Part shown: positions 53,106 through 64,000 of the stretch, in pieces
Layout of the letters: each line of letters begins with the position of its first letter
Position numbering within the stretch: position 1 is the stretch's first letter
From: Eustoma russellianum
Taxonomy: Eukaryota; Streptophyta; Magnoliopsida; Gentianales; Gentianaceae
NCBI GenBank assembly: GCA_036186865.1
Contig: AP025054.1
Coordinates: 25,487,424 to 25,551,423 of the forward strand
Direction: 5' to 3'
DNA: 64,000 bases
Notes under the pieces: model-generated
What the model saw: the letters and a program-made list of their open reading frames with translations, nothing else
The model's database searches: none
What the model was told of the DNA's origin: nothing
Translations under genes and position numbers: made by a program

Positions 53106-56006
53106 TGTTGAAAAAAAGGGGTTTGAGTGATTTCAAAATGCATGATTTTAATAACGTGTTACAAAGAAATGCATGACATATTTTATGACATGACACGTTG
53201 TTGCATAAAACTTGCCTTTTATAGTTCATAAATAATGTTGTCGTACTAACGAGCCATGAAGCGTTAAAGCTTACATCAAATGGCAAACATTTGTTGTGTT
53301 TGAACTATTTTCAGGTGCCACCATTAATGAACTAAACTAGTTCATTAAAGTGAAGTACTTACTTAATTAAACTAAGAACATTTAAGGAAGCAATATTTGG
53401 AAAAGACACAAAGGCAACAAGGTGAAGAAAGGAAAGTCTTCCACTCTCCTCTCCACACATATATTACACGCCATTACATATATATATTCAGATTTTTTGA
53501 AAAAGGCACATACACATTTATTCCAACATACAACCGACAAGTTATATATTTTACGTACGTACGTTAACGTCACACCACAATACTTAACTCATATTTATGA
53601 GTATATTCAGGTCTTATATCATATGATATAAGTCATGGTGATGACAAATTGAATACGACACGTTAAAAGGTTCTAAACCGAAAATTGTCGTATCAGGCGA
53701 ATACCGAAACTTCGCCAACGTGTCACGTACATGCCATAAATAGATGGCCAGCCCCTACACTTCAAAAATATCCACAAATTTCGTGCGTTTCATGCTATAT
53801 GCAGCCATAAAATCATTCCATGTTGGCACACACAAATCACCCCACATTAAGGCCAAATTGTGGAGATTCTAATTTCAATTTTTTCACATGTGTTGGGCGC
53901 CACTTTAATCAGCCTAAATGCTGAATATTAAAGTTTAATTTATGTATATTATGTGTAACATAATATATATAACATGTGCAGAAAGTTGGAATTTAATTAG
54001 AGAAAAATCGGGTAATCAATAAACATCAAAAATTCGGTTTTCTACGTACACGACACATGGAACGTTTTTTGCATATCATATAACATGTATCTAGACACTT
54101 TTTACATATTTCATACATCTCAAAGTGTTCTAGAAAATTCAATTAAGGGCTGATTGGAATATACCATGTGTGTATAATTAAATGTGCACTATTTTACAAA
54201 GTTTGCAAAAATAAAATTCAGCACATGCACAAATCATGTCACACGCCTAAACCAGCTATATTGGACCATACGTGGAGCTTTTTGGGCATATTGATTGGTC
54301 AAGAATGAAGCATACAATGTTGATGACATAAAGGAAGGAGCTACACAAGGTAACAATTCAAACTTATGTCACATTTGTAACACATGCTGAAAATTTCAGC
54401 ATGTGCATTAGTGCTGGCCGATTTTTATCCATTTATGAGGCATATTTTACTTCTTGAATTAAGTGAATTAATTGGGAGATTATATGGGAGTGTTTTGAAT
54501 ATTTTATGGAATAAAGAAAGTGATATTTTCAAATATCACACATGCTGAAAATTTCAGCGTGTGTGAGAATGTAGAGTGGCCGAATTTTAGGCCTCATTGG
54601 TGTCCAAATTTTATTCCAAAAAAAATTGATAAAGCTGTCTTGTACTAAATGGTGATTGATTTCTTGGATTAAATCAAAGTAAACTTGGCAATATTTTGAA
54701 TGAAATGAGAATGTTACACATGCTGAAATTTCAACATGTGCAAAAAGGTTATGGCCAATTTTTTGATAACTTCTTGGAGTTATTTGCCTAGCTAATTTTG
54801 TGTAATGATCTTGTGAATTATGGTAATCATTTTATGATAATTTTGGCACATTTTTTAAATGTTATTCTCAGATTTGTCTAGTCATCAAGTGATGACAACA
54901 TGCAACCAATTAATGAGTGCCAAGTAAGCAAGAGCTTAATGATCATCCAATGAGAACATGCCAAGTAAGCAAGGACATGTCACAATGATGCCATATATTC
55001 TTCCAAGGACTTAGAAGATAATTTTCAAGAGAAGAATATTGCATTAGGGGTGCGGCCAAAGATTTGATAAAATGAAGGAGCATTGCAAAATACAAGACAA
55101 GTCTCACAAGTGCAAAAAGCAAAAAACATTTTCTAGACTTTCTTTCTTTCTTTTCTCTAAAAGCCTATTGTATTCATATTCATACATCTTGAATAGGCTT
55201 CCTACATACCATCATATTCTCTTTAGTGTTGTAAAAGATTGATCAAGGTGTGATCGATCTTGAACTTGCAAGGTGGTGGTGTTTGTGACAATTGTATTCT
55301 CATACAAGGTTTGTAAAGGGTTGGAGTTTCTGTGTAACTCCATCAACCCTGTGGTAAGGTGTTATTTTGTGTTTGGTGTTTAGTGCTAACCGAGGAAGGT
55401 GTCCTCGAAGACTGAAGTAGGTTGTTGATAACCGAACAAGTATAAAATTCTTGGTGTTATTAAGGTTCTTTTGGCGCAAGCTTTAAACCTTTTGGAAAAG
55501 TATAAGTCATTCAAACGTCCAAAGTTCTGAGACTAGTGCAGTCTGATTTTCAGGCTTGCAAAGGTTGAGACTTTGATCGTATTTGACTAACTTCCCAAAA
55601 GAATTTTTCAAAATTGTTTCAAACCATTTAAATAAAACTTATAAGGGGTTATTCTTTAAAGTTTCAGAGCATTTGGAGTTACGTACAAATAGGAATTAAT
55701 TTTTCAAATCACACTACCGTTTCTGGCAGATTTGCGCAATATGACCACCAACAAATTTTCAAGGAGTTAGAGCTTGAATTTAAATCTGAAATTTTTAGGT
55801 GACATTCATAACATCTGAGGCTAAGTTCTCTCCAAATTTCAGAATTTTTGAAGACATGAAGCCTAGTTTTCAAAACGTTTTAAAACTGGTCCTGAAAAAA
55901 AAACTGTTTTCAGAAGTTGGGTTTTTGGTTTAAAACAATTTTAAAAACCATATTTTCCGCACCCACTATTCAACCCCCCTTCTAGTGGTGCCTTGCAGAT
56001 CCTGCA
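53106..56006 (+). repeat. Gag-only family LTR 3
   Basis: 2901 bp from TGTTGAAAAAAAGGGG to GCAGATCCTGCA. It serves as the 3' LTR of unit 1 and the 5' LTR of unit 2. It lacks about 100 bp near 55,460 present in LTRs 2 and 4. Palindromes at 53613-53632, 54381-54405, about 54539-54563 and 54717-54740. Confidence 0.88.
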
Positions 56007-56062
56007 ATTGGTATTAGAACGCAGGAACACTCACATCAAAAGGATCCGACGATCTAAGTGAG
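56007..56062 (+). promoter_or_regulatory. Primer-binding site and leader of unit 2
   Basis: ATTGGTATTAGAACGCAGG matches the iMet-type site with two changes. The leader to the gag ATG is only 56 bp and nearly the same in all three units. Confidence 0.7.
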
Positions 56063-57962
56063 ATGGCAGCCACAACCGTGCAAGAAGGAATGTCAACTGT
56101 AAGGCCTCCTCTTTTTGATGGTGAGTCCTTTATTCAATGGAAATTAAGAATGAAACTTTTTATTATGGCTATTGATATTGATCTATGGTCCATCATAGAA
56201 GACAATCCATTTTTTCTTTCCAAGTTGTCTATTGTTGATGATGTCACACTAGAGGTTTCAAAAACGAAACAAGAATACACCAGTGATGATAAAAGGAAAT
56301 TGAGTATGAATGCTAAAGCCATGCAACTAATTTTAAACGGTCTAAGTAAAAGTGAGTCTAGTTACGTGTCTAATTGTTCGAATGCTCAAGAGATGTGGAA
56401 AATTCTTGAAATAAAACACGAAGGCACTAGTCAAGTAAAAGAGCCTAAAATCAACATGCTTATGTCCACACTCGATTCATTTAAATTATTGTCTAATGAA
56501 TCTATCCTTGATATGGATCTTCGCTTGACTAACATTTACAATTCTCTTGAGTCTCTTGGCAAAGCCTTTACTATGCAGGAAAAGGTACAAAAGGTCTTGC
56601 GAAGCCTTCCATCCGAGTGGGACCCTAAAGTAACGGCAATAGAAGAAAGCAAAAAAACCAAGTCAATTAAGATTGAAGTACTAATTGGATCACTAAAGGT
56701 ATATGAAAACAAACTCTCATTAAGACATTCTGAGTCTATTTCCAAAAATGATAAGGCTATAGCATTTAAATCAAATGAATACGTCGTAGATGATAGTGAC
56801 ATAGATTCTGATGATGAGGATTTAATCACGTTGGCTAAAAGATTAAGAAAAATCTTGAGAAAATCGATTAAACATAAGTCTACCTCATCTAAGGATCATA
56901 AAAATAAAAATAAGGAAATAAAGTGTTATGAATGTGGACAACCTGGACACTTATCATATGATTGTCCAAACAAGGACAAACAAACAAATAAATACCTTGA
57001 CAAGGATCGGACAAAAACTAGACTCGTCTCAGAACCTAAACAAAGGAGAAGAGCCTTCAAATCCTCCACTTGGAGTGACACATCCGACTCTGAGACTGAT
57101 GATACAGAAGAACAAAAGGCACAAGCATGCTTTACATCTAAAGAATCAAATGAGGTATCTTCCGACTCTGATTCCGATTCTGAATGTTCTTATGATGATT
57201 TATTAAGTCAATATTTAGAGTTGCATAAGTTTTCAAAGACTCTTGCAAAAGAAAAGAAACGATTAATTGAAGACAAGAAGTTGTTAGAATCTTCTAACAC
57301 GAACCTTGTTTCTCAATTAAACGATTCGAAAAAAAGAGTCGTCATGCATCATTAATGCATTAAAATCAGAGGCCTCATCATTGACCACGCACAATAATGA
57401 AATGAAATCCGAGATTTCAAACTTGAAATCAAGGAATGCGAATTTAGAGAAAATGGTGTAGAAATTGGATATGGGAACAAACATGCTAGATCACATTATT
57501 TCTTCACAAAAGCATGATAGTGATAAAACAGATTTAGGATACATTGAAACAAATAAAGTATCCATTAAACCAACCAAGTTTGTAGTGTCTAAGAAAGTAG
57601 ACACTCCAAAACCAAATACGGCGTCTAAGATGACGCAAAGACCCCCTCTCCCCACATTTATTCATACTTGTTCTTCATATCATGAGAAATACAATTTTGT
57701 GCCATATATATATAAGAAGAAACAGGTGATGCATACACGACATTCATTTCATACATCTAGATCACACACTACGCACACTAATACAAGGACATATCAAAAA
57801 CGTCCTACATATAATGCGTATAAAAGAGTTCTTGGCCAAAGGCCAAACGCATTTGCACCTAACGTATATTATGTTGCGTTTTCATCACATTTCTCACCTT
57901 TTGGAAGACCTAGAAAGGTCACCCAAATTTGGGTACCAAAAGGGACATTTTCAAAGGGTTGA
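56063..57962 (+). pseudogene. Gag of gag-only unit 2 (longest copy)
   Basis: ATG 56063 opens 430 codons without a stop (to 57,355). Copia gag core: FIQWKLRMKLFIMAIDIDLW, NGLSKSESSYVSNCSNAQEM and LRSLPSEWDPKVTAIEESKK. Zinc knuckle CYECGQPGHLSYDC at residues about 287-300. An acidic Ser/Asp-rich segment (SDTSDSETDDTEEQ) and a coiled coil follow. A 1-bp gain in an A-run near 57,330 shifts the frame; the homologous frame goes on, through a TAG at about 57,460, to a stop at 57,960-57,962. Without these lesions gag would have about 630 residues. It ends at IWVPKGTFSKG, where protease begins in full elements. The product should bind RNA and form particles, with pol from another element. Confidence 0.85.
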
Positions 57963-58219
57963 ATAAATAACCCTTACGAACGCACGTTTGATATTATGAA
58001 ATGCATGATTTTTTTACATGCGCTTTTGATTGTCTTTCCAAAATAAAAGGGGAGAGAATGCATGATTTAAGGGGGGAGAGAAAAATTAATTGCACAAATC
58101 AAGGGGGAGCGATTTGAAATTTGAAATTCAAAATTTAAATTTATGCATGATTGAAGGGAGAGCGACAATATTTAAATCATGAATGTAGGTTATTTTGTAA
58201 ATCATCAAAAGGGGGAGAT
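57963..58219 (+). other. 3' tail and polypurine tract of unit 2
   Basis: 257 bp with repeated GGGGAG blocks and the inverted pair GAAATTTGAAATTC/ AAATTTAAATTT. It ends CATCAAAAGGGGGAGAT directly before LTR 4. No protease or RT motif is present in any frame. Confidence 0.8.
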
Positions 58220-58587
58220 TGTTGAAAAAAAGGGGTTTGAGTGATTTCAAAATGCGTGATTTAAATAACGTGTTACAAAGAAATGCAAGACATATTTTAT
58301 GACATGACACGTTGTTGCATAAAACTTGCCTTATATGGTTCATAAATAATGTTGTCGTACTAACGAGCCATGAAGCGTTAAAGCTTACATCAAATGGCAA
58401 ACATTTGTTGTGTTTGAACTATTTTCAGGTGCCACCATTAATGAACTAACTAGTTCATTAAAGTGAAGTACTTAGTTAATTAAACTAAGTACATTAAAGG
58501 AAGCAATATTTGGAAAAGACACAAAGGCAACAAGGTGAAGAAAGGAAAGTCTTCCACTCTCCTCTCCATACATATATTACACGCCAT

Positions 58588-58641
<54 letters not shown>

Positions 58642-61261
58642 CGGCACATACACATTTATTCCAACGTACTACCGACAAGTTATATATTTTACGTACATAC
58701 GTTAACGTCACACCACAATACTTAACTCATATTTATGAGTATATTCAGGTCTTATATCATATGATATAAGTCATGGTGATGACAAATTGAATACGACACG
58801 TTAAAAGGTTCTAAACCGAAAATTATCGTATCAGGCGAATACTGAAACTTCGCCAACGTGTCACGTACTTGCCATAAATAGATGGCCAACCCCTACACTT
58901 CAAAAATATCCACAAATTTCGTACGTTTCATGCTATATGCAGCCATAAAATCATTCCATGTTGGCACACACAAATCACCCCACATTAAGGCCAAATTTTG
59001 GAGATTCCAATTTCAATTTTGTCATATGTGTTGGGCCCCACTTTAATCAGCCTAAGTGCTGAATATTAAATTTTAATTTATGTATATTATGTGTAACATA
59101 ATATATATAACATGTGCAGAAAGTTGGAATTTAATTAGAGAAAAATCGGGTATTCGATAAACATCAAAAATTCGGTTTTCTACGTACACGACACATGGAA
59201 CGTTTTTTGCATATCATATAACATGTATCTAGACACTTTTTACATATTTCATACACCTCACAGTGTTCTAGAAAATTCAATTAAGGGCTGATTGGAATAT
59301 ACCATGTGTGTATTATTAAATGTGCACTATTTTACAAAGTTTGCAAAAATAAAATTCAGCACATGTACAAATCATGTCACACGCCTAAACCAGCTATATT
59401 GGAGCATATGTGGAGCTTTTTTGGCATATTGATTGGTCAAGAATGAAGCATACAATGTTGGTGACATAAAGGAAGGAGCTACACAAGGTAACAATTCAAA
59501 CTTATGTCACATTTGTAACACATGCTGAAAATTTCAGCATGTGCATTAGTGCTGGCCGATTTTTATCCATTTATGAGGCATATTTTACTTCTTGAATTAA
59601 GTGAATTAATTGGGAGATTATATGGAAGTGTTTAGAATATTTTGGAATAAAGAAAGTGATATTTTCAAATATCACACATGCTGAATATTTCAGCATGTGT
59701 GGGAATGTAGAGTGGCCGAATTTTAGGCCTCATTGGTGTCCAAATTTTATTCCAAAAAAAATTGATAAAGCTGTCTTGTACTAAATGGTGATTGATTTCT
59801 TGGATTAAATCAAAGTAAATTTGGCAATATTTTGAATGAAATGAGAATGTTACACATGCTGAAATTTTAGCATGTGCAAAAAGGTTATGGCCGATTTTTT
59901 GATAACTTCTTGGAGTTATTTGCTTAGCTAATTTTGTGTAATGATCTTGTGAATTATGGTTATCATTTTATGATAATTTTGGCACATTGTTTAAGTGTTA
60001 TTCTCAGATTTGTCTAGTCATCAAGTGATGACAACATCCAACCAATAAATGAGTGCTAAGTAAGCAAGAGCTTAATGATCATCCAATGAGAATATGCCAA
60101 GTAAACAAGGACATGTCACAATGATGCCATATATTCTTCCAAGGACTTAGAAGTTAATTTTCAAGAGAAGAATATTGCATTAGGGGTGCGGCCAGGGATT
60201 TGATAAAATGAAGGAGCATAGCAAAATACAAGACAAGTCTCACAAGTGCAAAAAGCGAAAAACGTTTTCTAGACTTTCTTTCTTTCTTTTCTCTAAAAGC
60301 CTATTGTATTTATATTCATACAACTTGAATAGGCTTCTTACATACCATCATATTCTCTTTAGTGTTGTAAAAGATTGATCAAGGTGTGATCAATCTTGAA
60401 CTTGCAAGGTGGTGGTGTTCGTGACAATTGTATTCTCATACAAGGTTTGTAAAGGGTTGGAGTTGCTGTGTAACTCCATCAACCCTGTGGTAAGGTGTTA
60501 TTTTGTGTTTTTTGTTTAGTGCTAACCGAGGAAGGTGTCCTCGAAGACTGGAGTAGGTTGTTGATAACTGAACAAGTATAAAATTCTTGGTGTTATTTAC
60601 TTTCAGCGCTTACTTTCAGTTTCAGCACTGTTTATCGTTTTTGATCACGTTCATAGAAATAGTAAACGGATTTCAAAAATCAAGAAACTTTTAGGAAACA
60701 TAGCCATACATTTTAAGGTTCTTTTGGCGCAAGTGTTAACCCTTTTGGACAAGTATAAGTCATTCAAACGTCCAAAGTTCTGAGACTAGTGCAGTCTGAT
60801 TTTCAGGCTTGCAAAGGTTGAGACTTTGGTCGTATTTGACTAACTACCCAAAAGAATTTTTCAAAATTGTTTCAACCCATTTAAATAAAACTTATAAGGA
60901 GTTAGTCTTTAAATTTTCAGAGCATTTGGAGTTACGTACAAATAGGAATTAATTTTTCAAATCACACTACCGTTTCTGGCAGATTTACGCAATCTGACCA
61001 CCAACAAATTTTCAAGGGGTTAGAGGTTGAATTTAAATCTGAAATTTTTAGGAGACATTCATAACATCTGAGGCTCAGTTCTCTGCAAATTTCAGAATTT
61101 TTGAAGACCTGCAACCTAGTTTTCAAAACGTTTTACAAAATGGTTCTGAAAACAGAAACTGTTTACAGAAGTTTGGTTTTTGGTTTAAAACAATTTCAAA
61201 AACCATATTTTCTGCACCCACTATTCAACCCCCCTTCTAATGGTGCCTTGCAGATCCTACA
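58220..61261 (+). repeat. Gag-only family LTR 4
   Basis: 3042 bp from TGTTGAAAAAAAGGGG to GCAGATCCTACA. Landmarks: AT microsatellite 58590-58638, palindrome 58751-58770, CACATGCTGAA palindromes at 59519-59543, 59675-59699 and 59853-59876. Confidence 0.88.
58590..58638. repeat. AT microsatellite in LTR 4
   Basis: About 24 AT units. The block with TTCAGATTTTTTGAAAAAGG that follows it in the other LTRs is missing here. Confidence 0.95.
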
Positions 61262-62057
61262 ATTGGTATCAGAGTGCAGGAACACTCACATCAAAAGGAT
61301 CCAACGATCTAAGTGAGATGGCAGCCACAACCGTGCAAGAAGGAATGTCAACTGTAAGGCCTCCTCTTTTTGATGGTGAGTCCTTTATTCAATGGAAATT
61401 AAGAATGAAACTTTTTATTATGGCTATTGATATTGATCTATGGTCCATCATAGAAGACTGTCCATTTGTTCCTTCCAAGTTGTCTATTGTTGATGATGTC
61501 ACACTAGAGGTTTAAAAAACGAAACAAGAATACACCAGTGATGATAAAAGGAAATTGAGTATGAATGCTAAAGCCATGCACCTAATTTTAAACGGTCTAA
61601 GTAAAAGTGAGTCTAGTTACGTGTCTAATTGTTCGAATGCTCAAGAGATGTGAAAAATTCTTGAAATGAAACACGAAGGCACTAGTCAAGTAAAAGAGCC
61701 TAAAATCAACATGCTTATGTCCACACTCGAGTCATTTAAACTATTGCCTAATGAATCTATCCTTGATATGGATCTTCGCTTGACTAACATTTACATTCTC
61801 TTGAGTCTCTTGGCAAAGCCTTTACTATGCAGGAAAAGGTACAAAAGGTCTTGCGAATCCTTCCATCCGAGTGGGACCCTAAAGTAACGGCAATTGAAGA
61901 AAGCAAAAAAACCAAGTCAATTAAGATTGAAGAACTAATTGGATCACTAAAGGTATATGAAAACAAACTCACATTAAGACATTCTGAGTCTATTTCCAAA
62001 AATGATAAGGCTATAGCATTTAAATCAAATGAATACGTCGTAGATGATAGTGACATA
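61262..62057 (+). pseudogene. Gag of gag-only unit 3, truncated by element C
   Basis: Primer-binding site ATTGGTATCAGAGTGCAGG, then gag ATG 61318. Stops at 61,513-61,515 (TAA for Ser) and 61,650-61,652 (TGA for Trp), and a small deletion near 61,793, break it. The reading stops at VVDDSDI, residue about 250, where element C is inserted after GTGACATA. Confidence 0.82.
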
Positions 62058-63396
62058 TGTTAGGTCCGAAATACACTCTAGAGGGGGGGTGAATAGAGTG
62101 TTTGGCTATTTTGCGGAATTTTCTCGTTTGCTCAACTCAAAAAAGATATTCAAAATCAGAGCAAGAATGGGAGATGAGAAGTAGTGAATGAGTACACCGG
62201 ATATAGAGTGGTTCGAATCGTAAATGATTCTACTCCACTACCACTTTGTTTCCAAAGTGGATTTTCAACAACTACTCTTCTTATTATGAACAATAAGAAC
62301 AACCACAACAACACTTACACTAACACTTTAGTGTAAGTCACAACAACAGCAACTTCTTGCACAAAACACACTTGTGCAACCACAGCAACTACAGCTATTA
62401 GCAAGAACAACTTCTTGCTTCCTCACAACTTCAACAAAAGTTCCCTCAAGAACTTCTCACAGTGGGTTGAAGAAATATGGTAAGGATCACACTTTCTCAC
62501 AAGTCTAAGCACAAGCAAGAGATCAAATATTTATGGTTCCTCTTGTGCTTGACTCTTTTTCTCTCAATATACAATAATGAAGATCAAAGAAAAGCTAGAC
62601 AAGCTTTAAACAAATTTACAAGTATGAGAGAAATATACAACAATGGAAAATGAAGCTGGATGATGTTGAAAGTGTGTTATTGCTTCATCCAAGCCTCCTC
62701 TATTTATAGATGAAGTTCACCACGTTTTTGAGGCTCTCCACCATGTCTTCATCTTCAAAAATGTCAAGATAATGCCCAAATAGTCTTTAGCAACCCTATG
62801 GAGTGATTTGATCTTGGATAGCCACCCTAGAGAATCTTAGACATGTATACAATAGTCAAGGAAGCATGTAATAGGTTAGGTTAAAGTCCACAAGAATTTT
62901 GAGCAAGATTGGAAAGAGAAAACATTAAAAATCTCCCTTGGATTTTGTTCCAACGTTCAAAAAATTTTGAATTCTGTAACACATCGATCGATCGATGTCT
63001 CTAATTTGAGAGACTGAAGTATACATCGATCGATCGATGTCTTGTAGCTTAGAGATCGATGTCTCACAGAAAGTTCCAGGTTTTGATCTCTTATACATCG
63101 ATCGATCGAAGTAGGTTCTTCTAGAGATCGATGTACACATCGATCGATCGATGTGCATAACTTCAGAGATCGATGTCTCACAGAATGTTCCTGGATTGGT
63201 TCTGTCATACATCGATCGATCGATGTCTCTTATTCAAGAGACTGATGTATACATCGATCGATCGATGTCCTTCAGTTTAGAGATCGATGTCTCACAGTGT
63301 GTTTTTCTTACTTTCCTTCATATTCCAAGTGTTAGATTCCTTTTTGCCTTTTTCAAACCATCTTTTAATTTCATCAAAACTCTTCATATCCCAACA
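62058..63396 (-). repeat. SIRE-like LTR C (3' LTR, minus strand)
   Basis: 1339 bp. On the minus strand it begins TGTTGGGATATGAAGAG and ends GTCCGAAATACAC-complement, CGGACCTAACA. TATA box 62701-62708 (minus). It holds the best-kept ATCGATCGATCGAT array of the window (62985-63295). Confidence 0.88.
62985..63295. repeat. ACATCGATCGATCGATGT array in LTR C
   Basis: Six full or near-full 18-bp palindromes alternate with AGAGATCGATGTCTCACAG half-sites, in a higher-order pattern of about 115-120 bp. Confidence 0.92.
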
Positions 63397-63410
63397 TTCT
63401 CCCCCTTTTT
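63397..63410 (-). promoter_or_regulatory. Element C polypurine tract
   Basis: TTCTCCCCCTTTTT on the plus strand, directly outside the TG of the LTR. Further GGGGGAG blocks (minus) follow at 63,490-63,570. Confidence 0.8.
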
Positions 63411-63659
63411 GATGATTTCAAAACCAAGTTTTAAAAGATGTTTTTGAAAAATATGTTTATGCTACGAAAGAGTTTAAGACATATGAAAATCGAATCTCCC
63501 CCTTGCTCCATGCATTTTATGCTCCCCCTCAATTTATGAAATAAGTTATTATGTCCAAAGACTCCCCCTCAACCAATTATACATATATTTTTATCTCCTT
63601 GCACATACCCATATGTATCATTTCATACCACGTATACTCAATCATGTTTTATATCCAGC

Positions 63660-64000
63660 AAGCAAAAATGTGTCGATATATCCTTCAAGCAAACATATTT
63701 AAGCAAAGCCAATATATCCATCAAGCATATGCCAATATATCAGTCAAGTAACCAAGTATGCTATTATATCCATTAAGCGAATTTGTATACCAATATATTA
63801 AGCCAATTAGCATACCATACATATTAAGCCAATTTACATACCAACATATTAAGCCGATTAGCGTACCATCATATCAAGCCGATTAGCGTACCATCATATC
63901 AAGCCAATCATATTAAGCCAATTAGCATACCATACATATTAAGCCAATTTACATACCAACATATTAAGCCGATTAGCGTACCATCATATCAAGCTGATTA
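63660..64000. repeat. 25-26 bp tandem array in the tail of element C
   Basis: Units resemble ATATTAAGCCAATTAGCATACC with AC or ATC ends. Types alternate (AATTAGCATACC, AATTTACATACC, GATTAGCGTACC) in a higher-order repeat of four to five units. The array runs out of the window on the right. Confidence 0.9.

Larger units (their letters stand above)
47864..62057 (+). mobile_element. Tandem array of gag-only LTR elements (LTR2-gag-LTR3-gag-LTR4-gag)
   Basis: Three 2.9-3.0 kb LTRs alternate with three internal regions; each internal region has a primer-binding site on the left, and the first two have a polypurine tract on the right. Units repeat every 5.1-5.2 kb. Internal regions carry a long copia gag only: after IWVPKGTFSKG, where the protease would follow, there is a stop and a 3' untranslated tail. 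They fit the description of terminal-repeat retrotransposons with GAG domain (TR-GAG), which need pol supplied in trans. The third unit is cut at 62,057 by element C. Confidence 0.85.
62058..64000 (-). mobile_element. SIRE-like copia element C, 3' LTR and 3' tail (minus strand)
   Basis: Reading the minus strand from the right edge: a 25-bp repeat array, GGGGGAG-rich tail, polypurine tract AAAAAGGGGGAGAA (63397-63410), then the LTR down to TAACA at 62,058. Insertion is in the gag of unit 3; ACATA (62,053-62,057) is the probable target duplication, but its partner is outside the window. Same family as LTR B. Confidence 0.85.

Overview
This window is plant nuclear DNA, most likely angiosperm heterochromatin, and almost all of it is nested, decayed LTR retrotransposons. 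Signs of plant origin are primer-binding sites of the tRNA-iMet type (TGGTATCAGAGC), Tekay/Del-like Ty3/gypsy polyproteins, SIRE/Maximus-like Ty1/copia elements with an env-like third ORF, Tat/Athila-like gypsy remnants, and gag-only elements with 3-kb LTRs. I see no intact host protein-coding gene, rRNA, tRNA or CRISPR. The species cannot be told from the sequence alone.

Layout. 1-3624: 3' end of a SIRE-like copia element (element A: env-like pseudogene plus 3' LTR). 3625-5813: low-copy-looking DNA with a diverged 230-bp direct repeat. 5814-15208: complete but coding-dead Tekay-like gypsy element (gypsy 1). 15209-15945: microsatellite and host flank. 15946-25422: complete copia element (copia B) with a perfect 5-bp target duplication AAAGC; a 5'-truncated piece of the gag-only family (about 17555-20817) sits inside its protease region. 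25428-26569: unassigned. 26570-28421 and 38415-38975: minus-strand Tat/Athila-like pol, split by the young Tekay-like element gypsy 2 (28422-38414). 38976-40490: degenerate DNA with an Athila-like leader signature. 40490-47863: SIRE-like element B (a 3' tail, one LTR, gag-pol, and the start of the env-like ORF). 47864-62057: tandem LTR-gag-LTR-gag-LTR-gag array of gag-only elements inserted into the env-like ORF of element B. 62058-64000: 3' LTR and 3' tail of a minus-strand SIRE-like element C, inserted into the third gag.

Main findings. (1) Both Tekay-like elements carry tandem arrays of short hairpins in their LTRs whose stem arms differ from copy to copy but stay complementary, while the loops are nearly constant. 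This is covariation of the kind expected of a selected RNA or DNA fold. (2) Both Tekay-like elements have two short GT-AG introns at the same positions and phase (gag/protease junction and RNase H core). (3) The palindrome ACATCGATCGATCGATGT with a companion half-site is arrayed in LTRs of both a gypsy and a copia family. In SIRE-like elements a family-specific motif array lies both in the LTR and just upstream of the env-like ORF, in element B next to a TATA box, which suggests an internal promoter. (4) The gag-only elements form an LTR-sharing tandem array, and each LTR has three evenly spaced palindromes followed by GGCCGA.

All positions come from reading the sequence by eye; family names rest on recognised protein motifs, not on database searches.
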